NCBI RefSeq assembly: GCF_020166105.1
Contig: NZ_JAIUJY010000003.1
Coordinates: forward strand, 1-64,000
From: Blastococcus sp. LR1
GTDB taxonomy: Bacteria > Actinomycetota > Actinomycetes > Mycobacteriales > Geodermatophilaceae
Reading direction: 5' to 3'
DNA: 64,000 nucleotides
The notes under the pieces were generated by a model. The model did no database searches. It had not been told where the DNA came from and worked only from the letters and a program-made list of their open reading frames with translations. Below are positions 30,437 through 41,222 of the stretch, piece by piece. The position numbers were made by a program, and so were the translations under genes. Each line of letters opens with the position of its first letter. The first letter of the stretch is position 1.

Positions 30437-31444
30437 ATGACCGCGGTCGAGATCCCGGCACCCGTCGGCGCCCCGGCGGCCCCCGCCCTCCAGTGGGCGG
30501 GCAGTCCGGCGCGCCCCAGGGACGGTCGGCCCCTGCTGCTCACCGCCGTGCTGTGGTTCGGGCTGGCGGCCGCCTTTGCGGGGACCTGCGCGGTGCGCGG
30601 GCTGCCGACTGACCGGGTGGTGCTGCTCGGCTGGGTGCTCGCCGGGCTCGCCGTGCACGCCACCACCCAGGGTCCGCGCCGACTGGGCCGGCTGCTGCTG
30701 GACTGGCTCCCGCTGGTCGCGGTCCTGATGGCCTACGACGCCAGCCGCGGGTTCGCCGACGGGGTCGGCATGCCGGTCGCCGTCCAGGAGCTGGCCGACG
30801 CCGACCGGTGGCTGTTCGGAGGAGTGCTGCCCACCGGCTGGCTGCAGGAGCACGTGCAGGCCGACTGGTGGAAGGCGCTGGCGACGCTGGTCTACAGCAG
30901 CCACTTCGTCGTCACCCCGCTGGTGCTCGGCGTGCTCTGGGTGCGCAATCGCGAGCGCTGGGCCCGGTGCGCCCGGCTCGTCGTCGGCCTCTCGCTGGCC
31001 GGTCTGGTCACCTACGTCCTCTATCCGGCCGCGCCGCCGTGGCTGGCCGCCCGCGACGGCGTCATCGAGCCCGTCGAGCGGATCAGCAGCTCGGGGTGGG
31101 CGGTCCTCGGGCTGCCGAAGGCCGGCGTCCTGCTGGACTCCGGGCAGGGTCAGGTCAACCTCGTTGCGGCGATGCCGTCGCTGCACACCGCCTTCGCCGT
31201 GCTCATGTGCGCGGTGCTCCTGCCGATGGCCCGCCGGTCGTGGCAGCGCGTCGCGCTCGTGGCGTACGCCGTCCTCATGCCCGTGGTCCTGGTGTGGGGC
31301 GGCGAGCACTACGTCGTCGACACGCTCCTCGGTGCCGCCTACGCGGTGGGCATCGTCCTGGTCATGCCGTCGCTCGAGCGGGCCGGCCGGCGCGCGTTCG
31401 CTCGGGCGTCGGCGGTCCGTCCCGCTCTACCGTGGCGGGCGTGA
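30437..31444 (+). CDS. PAP2-superfamily membrane phosphatase (Aur1/Ipt1-like)
   Basis: A 335-aa polytopic protein with about six to eight transmembrane helices. The PAP2 active-site elements are present: AAMPSLHTAFAVLM (motif 2 His) and GEHYVVDTLLGA (motif 3 His and Asp). Bacterial members resemble inositolphosphotransferases of the Aur1/Ipt1 type or lipid phosphatases; the substrate is unknown. ATG at 30437 lies 8 nt after TAGCGT, consistent with a leaderless start. The stop overlaps the sirtuin start by GTGA. Confidence 0.83.
   Translation: MTAVEIPAPVGAPAAPALQWAGSPARPRDGRPLLLTAVLWFGLAAAFAGTCAVRGLPTDRVVLLGWVLAGLAVHATTQGPRRLGRLLLDWLPLVAVLMAYDASRGFADGVGMPVAVQELADADRWLFGGVLPTGWLQEHVQADWWKALATLVYSSHFVVTPLVLGVLWVRNRERWARCARLVVGLSLAGLVTYVLYPAAPPWLAARDGVIEPVERISSSGWAVLGLPKAGVLLDSGQGQVNLVAAMPSLHTAFAVLMCAVLLPMARRSWQRVALVAYAVLMPVVLVWGGEHYVVDTLLGAAYAVGIVLVMPSLERAGRRAFARASAVRPALPWRA
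31428..31433 (+). promoter_or_regulatory. possible internal -10 box for the sirtuin gene
   Basis: TACCGT lies inside the end of the PAP2 gene, 7 nt before the sirtuin GTG. The spacing matches the other leaderless starts here, so the sirtuin may have its own promoter as well as being coupled to PAP2. Confidence 0.35.
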
Positions 31445-32199
31445 CCGGCGTCGTCCCCCAACCCCTGCCCGAGTGGCTGACCGCGGCCTCCCGCATCACG
31501 GTCCTCACCGGGGCGGGCATCTCCACCGACAGCGGCATCCCCGACTACCGGGGGCCGAAGGGCGTCTGGACCCGCGATCCGGACGCCGAGAAGCTCGTGA
31601 CGATCTCCTACTACCTGACCGACCCCGAGATCCGGCGGCGGTCGTGGCTGATGCGCCGCGATCTGCAGGACGTCGATCCGCAGCCGAACGCCGGGCACGC
31701 CGCGCTGGTCGACCTCGAGCGCCAGGGCCGGCTGCGCGGGCTGATCACGCAGAACATCGACGGCCTCCACCAGGCGGCCGGCTCCGACCCGGACCAGGTG
31801 CTGGAGATCCACGGCACCGTGAACGAGGTGCTCTGCACCAAGTGCGGGGACCGGACGCCGATGCGCGCCGCGCTGGACCGGGTCGAGGCGGGGGAGCCCG
31901 ACCCGGCCTGCCTCGTCTGCGGCGGGATCCTCAAGTCGGCGACCATCTACTTCGGCCAGGTGCTGGAGGAGCGGGTCGTCGACGCGGCGGTCGCCGCGGC
32001 CACCGACTGCGACGTCTTCCTCGCCGTCGGCACCTCGCTGACCGTCCACCCGGCGGCCGGGCTGGTCGACCTCGCGCTGGGCGCGGGGGCACGCGTCGTC
32101 GTCGTCAACGCCGAGCCCACGCCCTACGACGACGTCGCCGACCTCGTCGTGCACGAGCAGATCGGCACCGCCCTGCCGAAGCTGGTCGCACGCGGATAG
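31441..32199 (+). CDS. Sir2-family NAD-dependent protein deacylase
   Basis: A 252-aa sirtuin that removes acyl groups from protein lysines using NAD. NAD-binding motifs are GAGISTDSGIPDYRG and TQNIDGLHQAAG. The catalytic His is in EIHGTVNEV and the Zn site is CTKCG...CLVCGG. Length and motif set match bacterial CobB-type enzymes. The GTG start overlaps the PAP2 stop. An acyl-CoA synthetase gene follows 38 bp later; a Sir2 enzyme controlling acyl-CoA synthetase by deacetylation is a known pairing, but that link is an inference here. Confidence 0.93.
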   Translation: MTGVVPQPLPEWLTAASRITVLTGAGISTDSGIPDYRGPKGVWTRDPDAEKLVTISYYLTDPEIRRRSWLMRRDLQDVDPQPNAGHAALVDLERQGRLRGLITQNIDGLHQAAGSDPDQVLEIHGTVNEVLCTKCGDRTPMRAALDRVEAGEPDPACLVCGGILKSATIYFGQVLEERVVDAAVAAATDCDVFLAVGTSLTVHPAAGLVDLALGAGARVVVVNAEPTPYDDVADLVVHEQIGTALPKLVARG

Positions 32200-32237
32200 C
32201 GTGACGGGGACCACGTCCTCACCCCTCGGGAGCCGGC

Positions 32238-33773
<1,536 letters not shown>

Positions 33774-34178
33774 AGGGCCGCCCGTCCCCGAGGTCTCTGG
33801 CTCAGCGCCGCCTGGCGCGTAGCCGGCCGCCCACGGAGTGCGCGGATGTGTCGTTCTGCGCATCGGATCGGCACAACCGCGCACACGGCGGGGGCTGTGC
33901 CGCCGCTGTGCCGCCGCTGTGCGATCCAGCTCTCCCGGGCGGCCTCGTCGTTGTTCGGCTGGGCCAGCGCCTCGCGGTAGCCGGCATCGGCTCTCTCGGC
34001 AGAGCCCAGCCGTCACCCTCGCGTGTCGCCTCCCCCCGAAGGGGGAGACGGCACGGCCGACCCCTGTGCTCCTCACCCGTTGTGGTCGATCTGGGACGGG
34101 TGCACCCCGACGGGTGCGCGACACCAGTCGAGACCGGCGCCCCTCCAGGGAGCGCCGGGCAACGGAGGAGTCGGGTTC
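33774..34178 (+). promoter_or_regulatory. structured 405-nt region upstream of the NlpC/P60 gene
   Basis: No gene is recognisable here. It contains GCTGTGCCGCC repeated two and a half times (33894-33922). A 9-bp stem CGGCTGGGC/GCCCAGCCG (33956-33964 with 34004-34012) encloses a second stem AGCCG/CGGCT (33979-33983 with 33988-33992). Next come CTCCCCC-CGAA-GGGGGAG at 34030-34047 and CCGGCGC/GCGCCGG (34134-34140 with 34152-34158), the last sitting just before the ribosome-binding site at 34164-34170. Secreted peptidoglycan hydrolase genes of actinobacteria often have c-di-AMP riboswitches, but I could not match the ydaO consensus here. Confidence 0.5.
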
Positions 34179-35537
34179 GTGAGTGCGCAGTGCGAGGCAC
34201 GGTTCGGTACGAGTTCCCTCGGCGTCCGCTGGGGGAGCCGCGCGGTCGGTCTCGGCGCCATCACCCTGCTCGGCCTGGGGCTCGCGCCCGGGGTCGCCTC
34301 TGCCGCCCCGCGCAATCCGACGGACGCCCAGATCTCTGCGGCGGAGCAGGAGCGGACCGCAGCGGCCGAGCGGGTGGGGGCCATCACCGCCCAGCTCGCC
34401 GAGGCGCAGGCCGGCGCCGACGCCGCCCATCAGGCGGCGCTGATCGTGCAGCAGGACTACGAGGACAAGCACGAGGCGGCCGAGACGGCGAAGGCCGCCG
34501 CCGACGCCGCGGCTGCCGAGGCTGCCCAGGCGGAGCTCGACGTGGAGAAGGGGCGCGACGAGGTCTCGGCCTTCGCACGGGACAGCTACATGCGGGGCAG
34601 CACCACCCCGGGGATGAGCGCACTGCTGACGGCGGGCGGTCCCGCGGAGCTCATCGAGCGCGCGGCGCTGCTGGACGCCGCCGGTGCGCACCGGACCGAC
34701 GTCCTGGTCGAGCTGACCGCGCTGGAGGTCGAGGCCGGAAACGCCGAGCGGGCCGCCGCCGAGACCGCAGGCAAGGCCGCGGAGCTCCAGGCCCAGGCCG
34801 CGGTGCTGCTCGCCGACGCCCAGGCGCAGGAGGCGTCGGCGCGGGCGCAGGCCGACGCGGTCGACGCTCAGGAGGACGCGCTCCAGGCCGAGCTCCAGGA
34901 GGCGCAGCAGACCCTGAACGGTCTGGAGGGCGCCCGCGTCGCGGCGCAGCAGGAGGCCGCCCGCCAGGCTGCCGCCCGGAAGGCCCCGGCCGGCCGTGCG
35001 CCCGTCGCGGCGCCCGCCCCCGCCCCTGCCCCGGCACCCGCTCCCGCCCCGGCACCTGCCCCGGCCCCGCGTCCGAAGCCTTCTCCGGGTGGCGGCTCCG
35101 CGGGCGCTCCGTCTGCGTCGGCTGCGCAGACCGCCATCGCGGCCGCGCGCTCCCAGCTGGGCGTGCCCTACTCGTGGGGCGGTGGCGGCAGCAACGGCCC
35201 GAGCCGCGGGATCGGCTCCGACAGCAACCTCGTCGGCTTCGACTGCTCCGGGCTCACCCAGTACGCCTACGCCCGCGCCGGCATCGCCATCGGCGGCACC
35301 AGCCGCGACCAGTGGTGGCTCAACCGGAACAAGCAGGTGGCCACCGGCGACCTGCAGCCCGGCGACCTGCTCTTCTGGGGCGGTGACCGGTACGACTACA
35401 TGTCGATCACCCACGTGGCCATCTACATCGGCGGCGGTCAGATGATCGAGGCCCCGAGCAGCGGCCAGAACGTGACGGTCGCCCGCGCGCGGACCTCGAG
35501 CTCGACCTACTTCGGCGCCGTGCGGCCGTCGGCCTGA
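34179..35537 (+). CDS. secreted NlpC/P60 peptidoglycan endopeptidase
   Basis: A 452-aa exported cell-wall hydrolase. It has a long signal peptide (hydrophobic VGLGAITLLGLGLAPGVASA, cleavage near AAP), then a coiled-coil domain of about 230 residues rich in Ala, Glu and Gln, a (AP)n linker near 35015-35080, and a C-terminal NlpC/P60 domain. The catalytic Cys is in GFDCSGLTQYAYA and the His in SITHVAIYIGGG. The layout resembles RipA/RipB-like hydrolases that cut peptidoglycan stems during septation. GTG at 34179 is 8 nt after GGAGGAG. A strong terminator follows. Confidence 0.92.
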   Translation: MSAQCEARFGTSSLGVRWGSRAVGLGAITLLGLGLAPGVASAAPRNPTDAQISAAEQERTAAAERVGAITAQLAEAQAGADAAHQAALIVQQDYEDKHEAAETAKAAADAAAAEAAQAELDVEKGRDEVSAFARDSYMRGSTTPGMSALLTAGGPAELIERAALLDAAGAHRTDVLVELTALEVEAGNAERAAAETAGKAAELQAQAAVLLADAQAQEASARAQADAVDAQEDALQAELQEAQQTLNGLEGARVAAQQEAARQAAARKAPAGRAPVAAPAPAPAPAPAPAPAPAPAPRPKPSPGGGSAGAPSASAAQTAIAAARSQLGVPYSWGGGGSNGPSRGIGSDSNLVGFDCSGLTQYAYARAGIAIGGTSRDQWWLNRNKQVATGDLQPGDLLFWGGDRYDYMSITHVAIYIGGGQMIEAPSSGQNVTVARARTSSSTYFGAVRPSA

Positions 35538-35564
35538 ACAGGTACCGAGCAGCGCCGGATTGAG

Positions 35565-35598
35565 GCGTCGGGCAGCCACGGGGGGAGCTGCCCGACGC
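35565..35598 (+). terminator. strong 12-bp terminator hairpin after NlpC/P60 gene
   Basis: GCGTCGGGCAGC (35565-35576) pairs perfectly with GCTGCCCGACGC (35587-35598) around a 10-nt loop, 28 bp past the stop codon. Confidence 0.7.
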
Positions 35599-35666
35599 AC
35601 CAGCCAGGCTAGCAGTCCCGGCGGTCTGCAGGCAGGGCGAGATCCCTCCCTGGGGACCGAAAATCT

Positions 35667-35687
35667 GACGGCTCAGATCTGACCGTC
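35667..35687. promoter_or_regulatory. palindrome upstream of moxR, candidate operator
   Basis: GACGG-C-TCAGATCTGA-CCGTC: the 10-bp palindrome TCAGATCTGA (35673-35682) is flanked by GACGG and CCGTC, which are also complementary. It lies upstream of a TAGGAC -10-like box at 35739-35744 and about 225 bp before moxR. A regulator binding here is an inference; none is encoded next to it. Confidence 0.4.
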
Positions 35688-35830
35688 GGCCACCGCCGAG
35701 ACTCGTCGTGCGCGGCGAGTGGCCGGACCCGCCCGGTGTAGGACACTGGACGAGGGGTCGGGACGTCACCGCCCTGTCGACGGTCTTCCCGTGTCGGGGA
35801 GACCGCGGCCCGGGACGACCAGGGAGCCCC

Positions 35831-35910
35831 GTGAGCGAGTCCGCACGCGAGCCGATCAGCACCGCACCGGCGGGAACGCCGATGCCCTCCGTCCTCCCCG
35901 GGATCCTCGC

Positions 35911-35914
<4 letters not shown>
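35831..35914 (+). CDS. possible 27-aa leader peptide upstream of moxR
   Basis: GTG at 35831 follows a GGGAG site and opens a 27-codon frame (VSESAREPISTAPAGTPMPS...). Its TGA overlaps the moxR GTG start in a GTGA, the same coupling used by real operon neighbours in this window. The peptide has no recognisable domain. It may exist only to couple translation, or the overlap may be chance. Confidence 0.35.
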
Positions 35915-37190
<1,276 letters not shown>

Positions 37191-37194
<4 letters not shown>

Positions 37195-38219
37195 TCGGCC
37201 GCCGTCGCCGGGAGGAGGCGCTCCCGGCCGCACCCGAGCACCCGGGGCTGCTCCTGCACCCCGCGACGCCCGGGTCCGCCGCCGCGACCGGCGGCAGCGA
37301 CGGCGCCCCGCCCCGCTTCACCGACGGCCCGTCCGATGTCCTGCTGCGGCGGCTGGAGCTCACCGTCCGGCGTCGGCTCGACGGGCTGCTCCAGGGCGAC
37401 CACCTCGGCCTGGTGCCCGGGTCGGGCAGCGAGGCCGGCGACTCCCGGACGTACCACCCCGGTGACGACGTCCGGCGGATGGACTGGCCGGTCACGGCGC
37501 GCACCCAGGTGCCGCACGTCCGCGAGACGATCGCCGACCGCGAGCTGGAGACCTGGGCGGTCGTCGACCTGTCGGCGAGCCTGGACTTCGGCACGGCCAA
37601 CTGCCAGAAGCGCGACCTCGCGATCGCCGGGCTGGCCGCCGTCGGGCACCTGACCGTGCACGGCGGGAACCGGATGGGCGCCGTCGTCACCACGGGGGAG
37701 CGGGTCGACCGCTATCCGGCCCGGCCCGGCCGGCTGAACGCCGAGCGGCTGCTGCGCTCGGTCGTGGCGACCCCGCGGGCGGCCAGCGGCCGCCGGGGGG
37801 ACCTCGCCCAGGCGCTGGAGCAGTTGCGTCGTCCGCCGCGCCGCCGCGGGCTGGTCGTGGTCATCTCCGACTTCCTGGGCGACAGCGACTGGGAGCGGCC
37901 GCTGCGGGGTCTCGGTGCCCGGCACGACCTGCTCGCCGTCGAGGTCGTCGATCCGCGCGAGCTCGAGCTGCCCGACGTCGGACTGCTGACCGTCGTCGAC
38001 CCGGAGACCGGGCAGACCCTCGAGGTGCCCACGGGCAACGCCGAGTTCCGCGCCCGCTACGCCGAGGGGGCCGCCGCCCAGCGCGAGCGGGTCGCCGCGG
38101 CGCTGCGGCGGGCAGGCGCCGGGCACCTGCAGCTGCGGACCGACCGCGACTGGCTCATGGACGTCGTCCGATTCGTCGCCGAGCGCCGGCGTGCCGGCAA
38201 CGGAGGGGCCTCCCGATGA
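37191..38219 (+). CDS. DUF58 domain protein of the MoxR operon
   Basis: A 342-aa soluble protein with the DUF58 core: DSRTYHPGDDVRRMDWPVTAR followed by a VWA-like fold with VVDLSASLDFG and VVVISDFLGD. DUF58 proteins are constant partners of MoxR ATPases and VWA membrane proteins; the molecular role is not settled. GTG at 37191 overlaps the moxR stop, and the stop overlaps the VWA gene by ATGA. The first 40 residues are low complexity. Confidence 0.9.
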
Positions 38220-39172
38220 CCTTCCAGTCCCCGTGGTGGCTGCTGGCGCTGCTGGTGGTCGCCGCCCTCGTCGGGGTGTACGTGCTGCTGCAGCTGCGCC
38301 GGAAGGCGTACGCGGCGCGCTTCACCAACGTCGCGCTGCTCGGCACTCTCGTGCCGAAGCGTCCCGGCTGGAAGCGGCACCTCGCCTTCGGCATCGTCGC
38401 GGCCGGTCTGGCGACCCTGGTCGTGTCGCTGGCCGTGCCGAGCACCGAGGTGCGGGTTCCGCGGGAGAAGGCCACGGTGATCATGGCCGTGGACGTCTCG
38501 CTGTCCATGCAGGCCGAGGACGTCGAGCCGACCCGCTTCCAGGTCATGCAGCGCGCCGCGACGGACTTCGTCGACGTGCTGCCCGAGCGGATCAACCTCG
38601 GGCTGGTGTCCTTCGCGGGCACGGCCACCACGGTGGTGCCGCCGACGACCGATCGCGGTCAGGTGGCCCTCGCCATCGACAACCTCGACCTGGCCGAGGC
38701 GACGGCGATCGGCGAGGCGATCTTCACCTCCCTGTCGGCGATCGAGAACTTCCAGGCGTCGCTGGAGAGCTCGGGCGAGGAGCCGCCCCCGGCCCGGATC
38801 GTGCTGCTGTCGGACGGCTCGAACACCGTGGGCCGCGACAACGAGCAGGCCATCGACGCCGCCCGCGAGGCCGGTGTCCCGGTCTCCACGATCGCGTTCG
38901 GCACCGACTACGGCACCCTCGACATCGACGGGGAGAACGTGCCGGTGCCGGTGGACCGGGCGTCCCTGGAGCAGATCGCCGATGACACCGGCGGCAGCTT
39001 CAGCGAGGCGGCCAGCGCCTCCGAGCTCGAGCAGGTCTACACGGACCTGGGCAGCCAGATCGGCTACACGACCGAGGCCAAGGACGTCAGCTACTGGTTC
39101 GTGCGGGCCGGCGTGCTCGTGGTGCTGATCGGCGCCGTCCTCAGCCTGTTCTGGACCAACCGGCTCGTCTAG
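38216..39172 (+). CDS. VWA-domain membrane protein (BatA-like)
   Basis: A 318-aa protein with two N-terminal transmembrane helices (SPWWLLALLVVAALVGVYVLL and FGIVAAGLATLVVSLAV), a von Willebrand A domain, and a C-terminal helix. The metal-ion site motif DVSLSM (D-x-S-x-S type), the downstream Thr in EATAIGEAI and Asp in LLSDGSN are present. It is the last gene of moxR-DUF58-VWA, overlapping DUF58 by 4 bp. The complex is expected at the membrane, with MoxR acting on or through the VWA domain. Confidence 0.92.
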   Translation: MTFQSPWWLLALLVVAALVGVYVLLQLRRKAYAARFTNVALLGTLVPKRPGWKRHLAFGIVAAGLATLVVSLAVPSTEVRVPREKATVIMAVDVSLSMQAEDVEPTRFQVMQRAATDFVDVLPERINLGLVSFAGTATTVVPPTTDRGQVALAIDNLDLAEATAIGEAIFTSLSAIENFQASLESSGEEPPPARIVLLSDGSNTVGRDNEQAIDAAREAGVPVSTIAFGTDYGTLDIDGENVPVPVDRASLEQIADDTGGSFSEAASASELEQVYTDLGSQIGYTTEAKDVSYWFVRAGVLVVLIGAVLSLFWTNRLV

Positions 39173-39225
39173 GGCCATTCGTCGCCCCTGGTGTCCGCTC
39201 CGGCAGCCAGGGGTAGCCGGTCGGC

Positions 39226-39747
39226 ATGTCCGACTTCGAGATCACCGCCCTCGTCCTGGCCGAGCACGAGGTCTTCCGGCGGGAGTTCGCCTCGCTCGAG
39301 GACCTGTCCGGCCAGGAGCTCGCCGCCGCGTGGGAGGCGCTGCACGCCAAGCTGGAGGTGCACGCCGTCGGCGAGGAGCAGCTCTTCTACCCGCTGCTGG
39401 CCCAGGAGGCCCCGGACGGCGAGGAGGAGACAGCGGAGGGCGTGCACGACCACAACGAGATCCGGCACGCCGCGGCCGCCGTCGAGGAGCACGAGGTCGG
39501 CAGCGACGGCTGGTGGGAAGCGGTGCGGAACGTGCGCCAGGTCAACGCCGACCACATGGCCGAGGAGGAGACCGACTTCTTCCCGTCGTTCAAGGAGGCC
39601 GTCGACGACGAGCAGCGCGAGGCGCTCGGAATGCGCTGGCTGGCGTTCCACGACGAGCACGAGCAGGCCGAGGGGCTCTCCGGCGAGGATGCGGAGGTCG
39701 CCGAGGTGGTCGCGACCGAGGTGCCGGAGGGCGACCCGACGGTGTGA
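39226..39747 (+). CDS. hemerythrin-like (HHE) domain protein
   Basis: A 173-aa all-helical protein whose His/Glu pattern fits an HHE four-helix bundle: LVLAEHEVFRREF, LHAKLEVHAVGEEQLFYP, VHDHNEIRHAA, VNADHMAEEETDFFP. The acidic C-terminal 35 residues look disordered. Such proteins bind di-iron and are linked to oxygen, NO or iron handling. ATG at 39226 lies 6 nt after TAGCCG, so a leaderless start is possible. A terminator shared with the convergent gene follows immediately. Confidence 0.87.
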   Translation: MSDFEITALVLAEHEVFRREFASLEDLSGQELAAAWEALHAKLEVHAVGEEQLFYPLLAQEAPDGEEETAEGVHDHNEIRHAAAAVEEHEVGSDGWWEAVRNVRQVNADHMAEEETDFFPSFKEAVDDEQREALGMRWLAFHDEHEQAEGLSGEDAEVAEVVATEVPEGDPTV

Positions 39748-39780
39748 GGGCCGGCCCCGCCTGTGCGACGGGGCCGGCCC
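39748..39780. terminator. bidirectional 12-bp terminator hairpin
   Basis: GGGCCGGCCCCG (39748-39759) pairs perfectly with CGGGGCCGGCCC (39769-39780) around a 9-nt loop, filling the gap between the convergent hemerythrin and quinone oxidoreductase genes. Confidence 0.7.
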
Positions 39781-39786
39781 CGACGA

Positions 39787-40758
39787 CTACTTGCTGGGGT
39801 CGAGGACGAGCTTGCCGGTGGTGCGGCGGGCGAGCAGGTCGTTGTGCGCGTCGGCGACCTTGCTGAGCGGGTATCGGCCGCCGACGACGGGCTTCAGCTC
39901 ACCGGCGTCGACCATCGCGAGCAGGTCGGTCATGGCGGCGTCCATCATCTGCGGACGCGCCATGCAGTGGGCCAGCCAGAAGCCGATGACGGCGCGGCTC
40001 TTCTGCATGAGCATGCCCGGGGGCACGGCCCGGGTCTCCTGGCGCGCGGCCATGCCGTAGGCGACCAGCCGGCCGAACGGCGCGAGCGCGTTGAGCGCGC
40101 CGGCGAAGACGTTGCCGCCGGTCATCTCCAGCACGATGTCGACCGGCTTGCCGCCGTTGGCCTCGCGCAGCGCGCCGTTGAAGGCTTTGGGGTCCTCGTC
40201 GGCAAGCGCCGGGTCGACGGTGGCGTGCGCGCCCAGCTCCTCGGCCAGTGCGCGCTTCTCGGGGGAGGAGGCGGTGGCGATGACCCGACCGGCGCCCCAG
40301 CGGCGGGCCAGCTGGACGGCGAGCGAACCGACGCCGCCGGCACCGGCGATGACGACGACGGTCTCGCCCTCGGCCAGGTGCGAGCTGGTGCGCAGCAGGT
40401 GCCAGGCGGTCGAGCCCTGGAGGACGACGGCGAGCGCCTGCTCGTCGCTGACGCCGTCCGGTACTGGCCAGGTGAGGGCGTCGTTCGCGACGACCTTCTC
40501 CGCGTAGCCGCCACCGTCGAGCAGGCCGACGACGCGCTGACCGCCACCGACCGGGGTGCCGACGAACTCGGCGCCCGGGACGAGCGGCAGCTTCTGCTCG
40601 GCGAGGTAGGAGTTCTCGATCTGGTGGGTGTCGGCGAAGTTGATGCCGGCGGTGGAGACGTCGTAGAGCTTCTGCCCCGGACCCGCCTCCGGCTCGGGGA
40701 TGTCGACGACGTCGAGGACCTCGGGACCGCCGAAGCGGGTGATCTGCACAGCACGCAT
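39787..40758 (-). CDS. zinc-independent quinone oxidoreductase-type MDR protein
   Basis: A 323-aa medium-chain dehydrogenase/reductase of the NADPH:quinone reductase (QOR) class. The N-terminal GroES-like domain starts MRAVQITRFGGPEVL. The NADPH-binding fold shows VIAGAGGVGSLAVQLARRWG. Structural and catalytic Zn cysteines are absent, as in QOR. It reduces quinones or enones with NADPH. ATG at 40758 is chosen by family alignment; the same frame remains open upstream into the 41217 gene, with no stop between. Its role fits the detoxification genes that follow. Confidence 0.88.
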   Translation of the reverse strand: MRAVQITRFGGPEVLDVVDIPEPEAGPGQKLYDVSTAGINFADTHQIENSYLAEQKLPLVPGAEFVGTPVGGGQRVVGLLDGGGYAEKVVANDALTWPVPDGVSDEQALAVVLQGSTAWHLLRTSSHLAEGETVVVIAGAGGVGSLAVQLARRWGAGRVIATASSPEKRALAEELGAHATVDPALADEDPKAFNGALREANGGKPVDIVLEMTGGNVFAGALNALAPFGRLVAYGMAARQETRAVPPGMLMQKSRAVIGFWLAHCMARPQMMDAAMTDLLAMVDAGELKPVVGGRYPLSKVADAHNDLLARRTTGKLVLDPSK

Positions 40759-41217
40759 GAACGTGAGGCTAGGGCCCGGTCGACCAAGGGAAGCATCGCG
40801 GTCGTGCCCGAGCGGAAAGCACGCCGACCGATGTGGCGCGAGATGCCCTGGGGTGCGCGCTCCAGTCGCCGCTGGGCGGACGCCGGTGCCGTCAGCACGA
40901 TGCTGAGCCGGCGGGACACGGGCGGCTGCGCGTTGCACGCAGACCACGCGCGCGGTGTCCAGGTGGTCCGCCACGATCGACAGGAGCGCGGTGCCAGCGA
41001 CAGGATCGCCGAACGGTGGGCCCGCCCCCGGCGAGCCGCCGGCCTGGTCCGGATCGTCGGGGAGTGCGCAGAGCAGGTCGACGAGGAAGCTCTCGAGTTC
41101 AGGGACGGGCGGATCGTCACTCTGCTCGAGGTGGTCGAGGAGCTCCCTGTACACCTTCGCAGCGGCGCGTCCGTCGGCCGCAGCGCGGCCCACCCGCACG
41201 GCCAGGTCGTAGGACAT
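40759..41217 (-). pseudogene. hypothetical protein, probably C-terminally degraded
   Basis: ATG at 41217 opens a frame whose first 100 residues (MSYDLAVRVGRAAADGR...) look like a small actinobacterial family I recall as MSYDLAVWEG-type proteins of about 130 aa. After about residue 105 the sequence becomes Arg/Pro-rich and unlike that family, and the frame has no stop before the quinone oxidoreductase start. Either the gene lost its end by frameshift, or a 476-aa fusion is made. It starts 5 bp after the HEAT gene stop, with AGGAGG upstream, so the two were one operon. Function is unknown. Confidence 0.4.
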
Positions 41218-41222
41218 TCCTC

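Noticed and set aside
33990-34050. Possible ydaO/c-di-AMP riboswitch (CAGCCGTCACCCTCG resembles part of the conserved 3' core)
   Set aside because: The GGGTGAAT element and the full GACAGCTAACC core are missing. I report only a structured leader and name the search that would decide.
35015-35080. GC-rich repetitive stretch as a possible CRISPR-like or mobile repeat
   Set aside because: It is the coding sequence of the (Ala-Pro)n linker in the NlpC/P60 protein.
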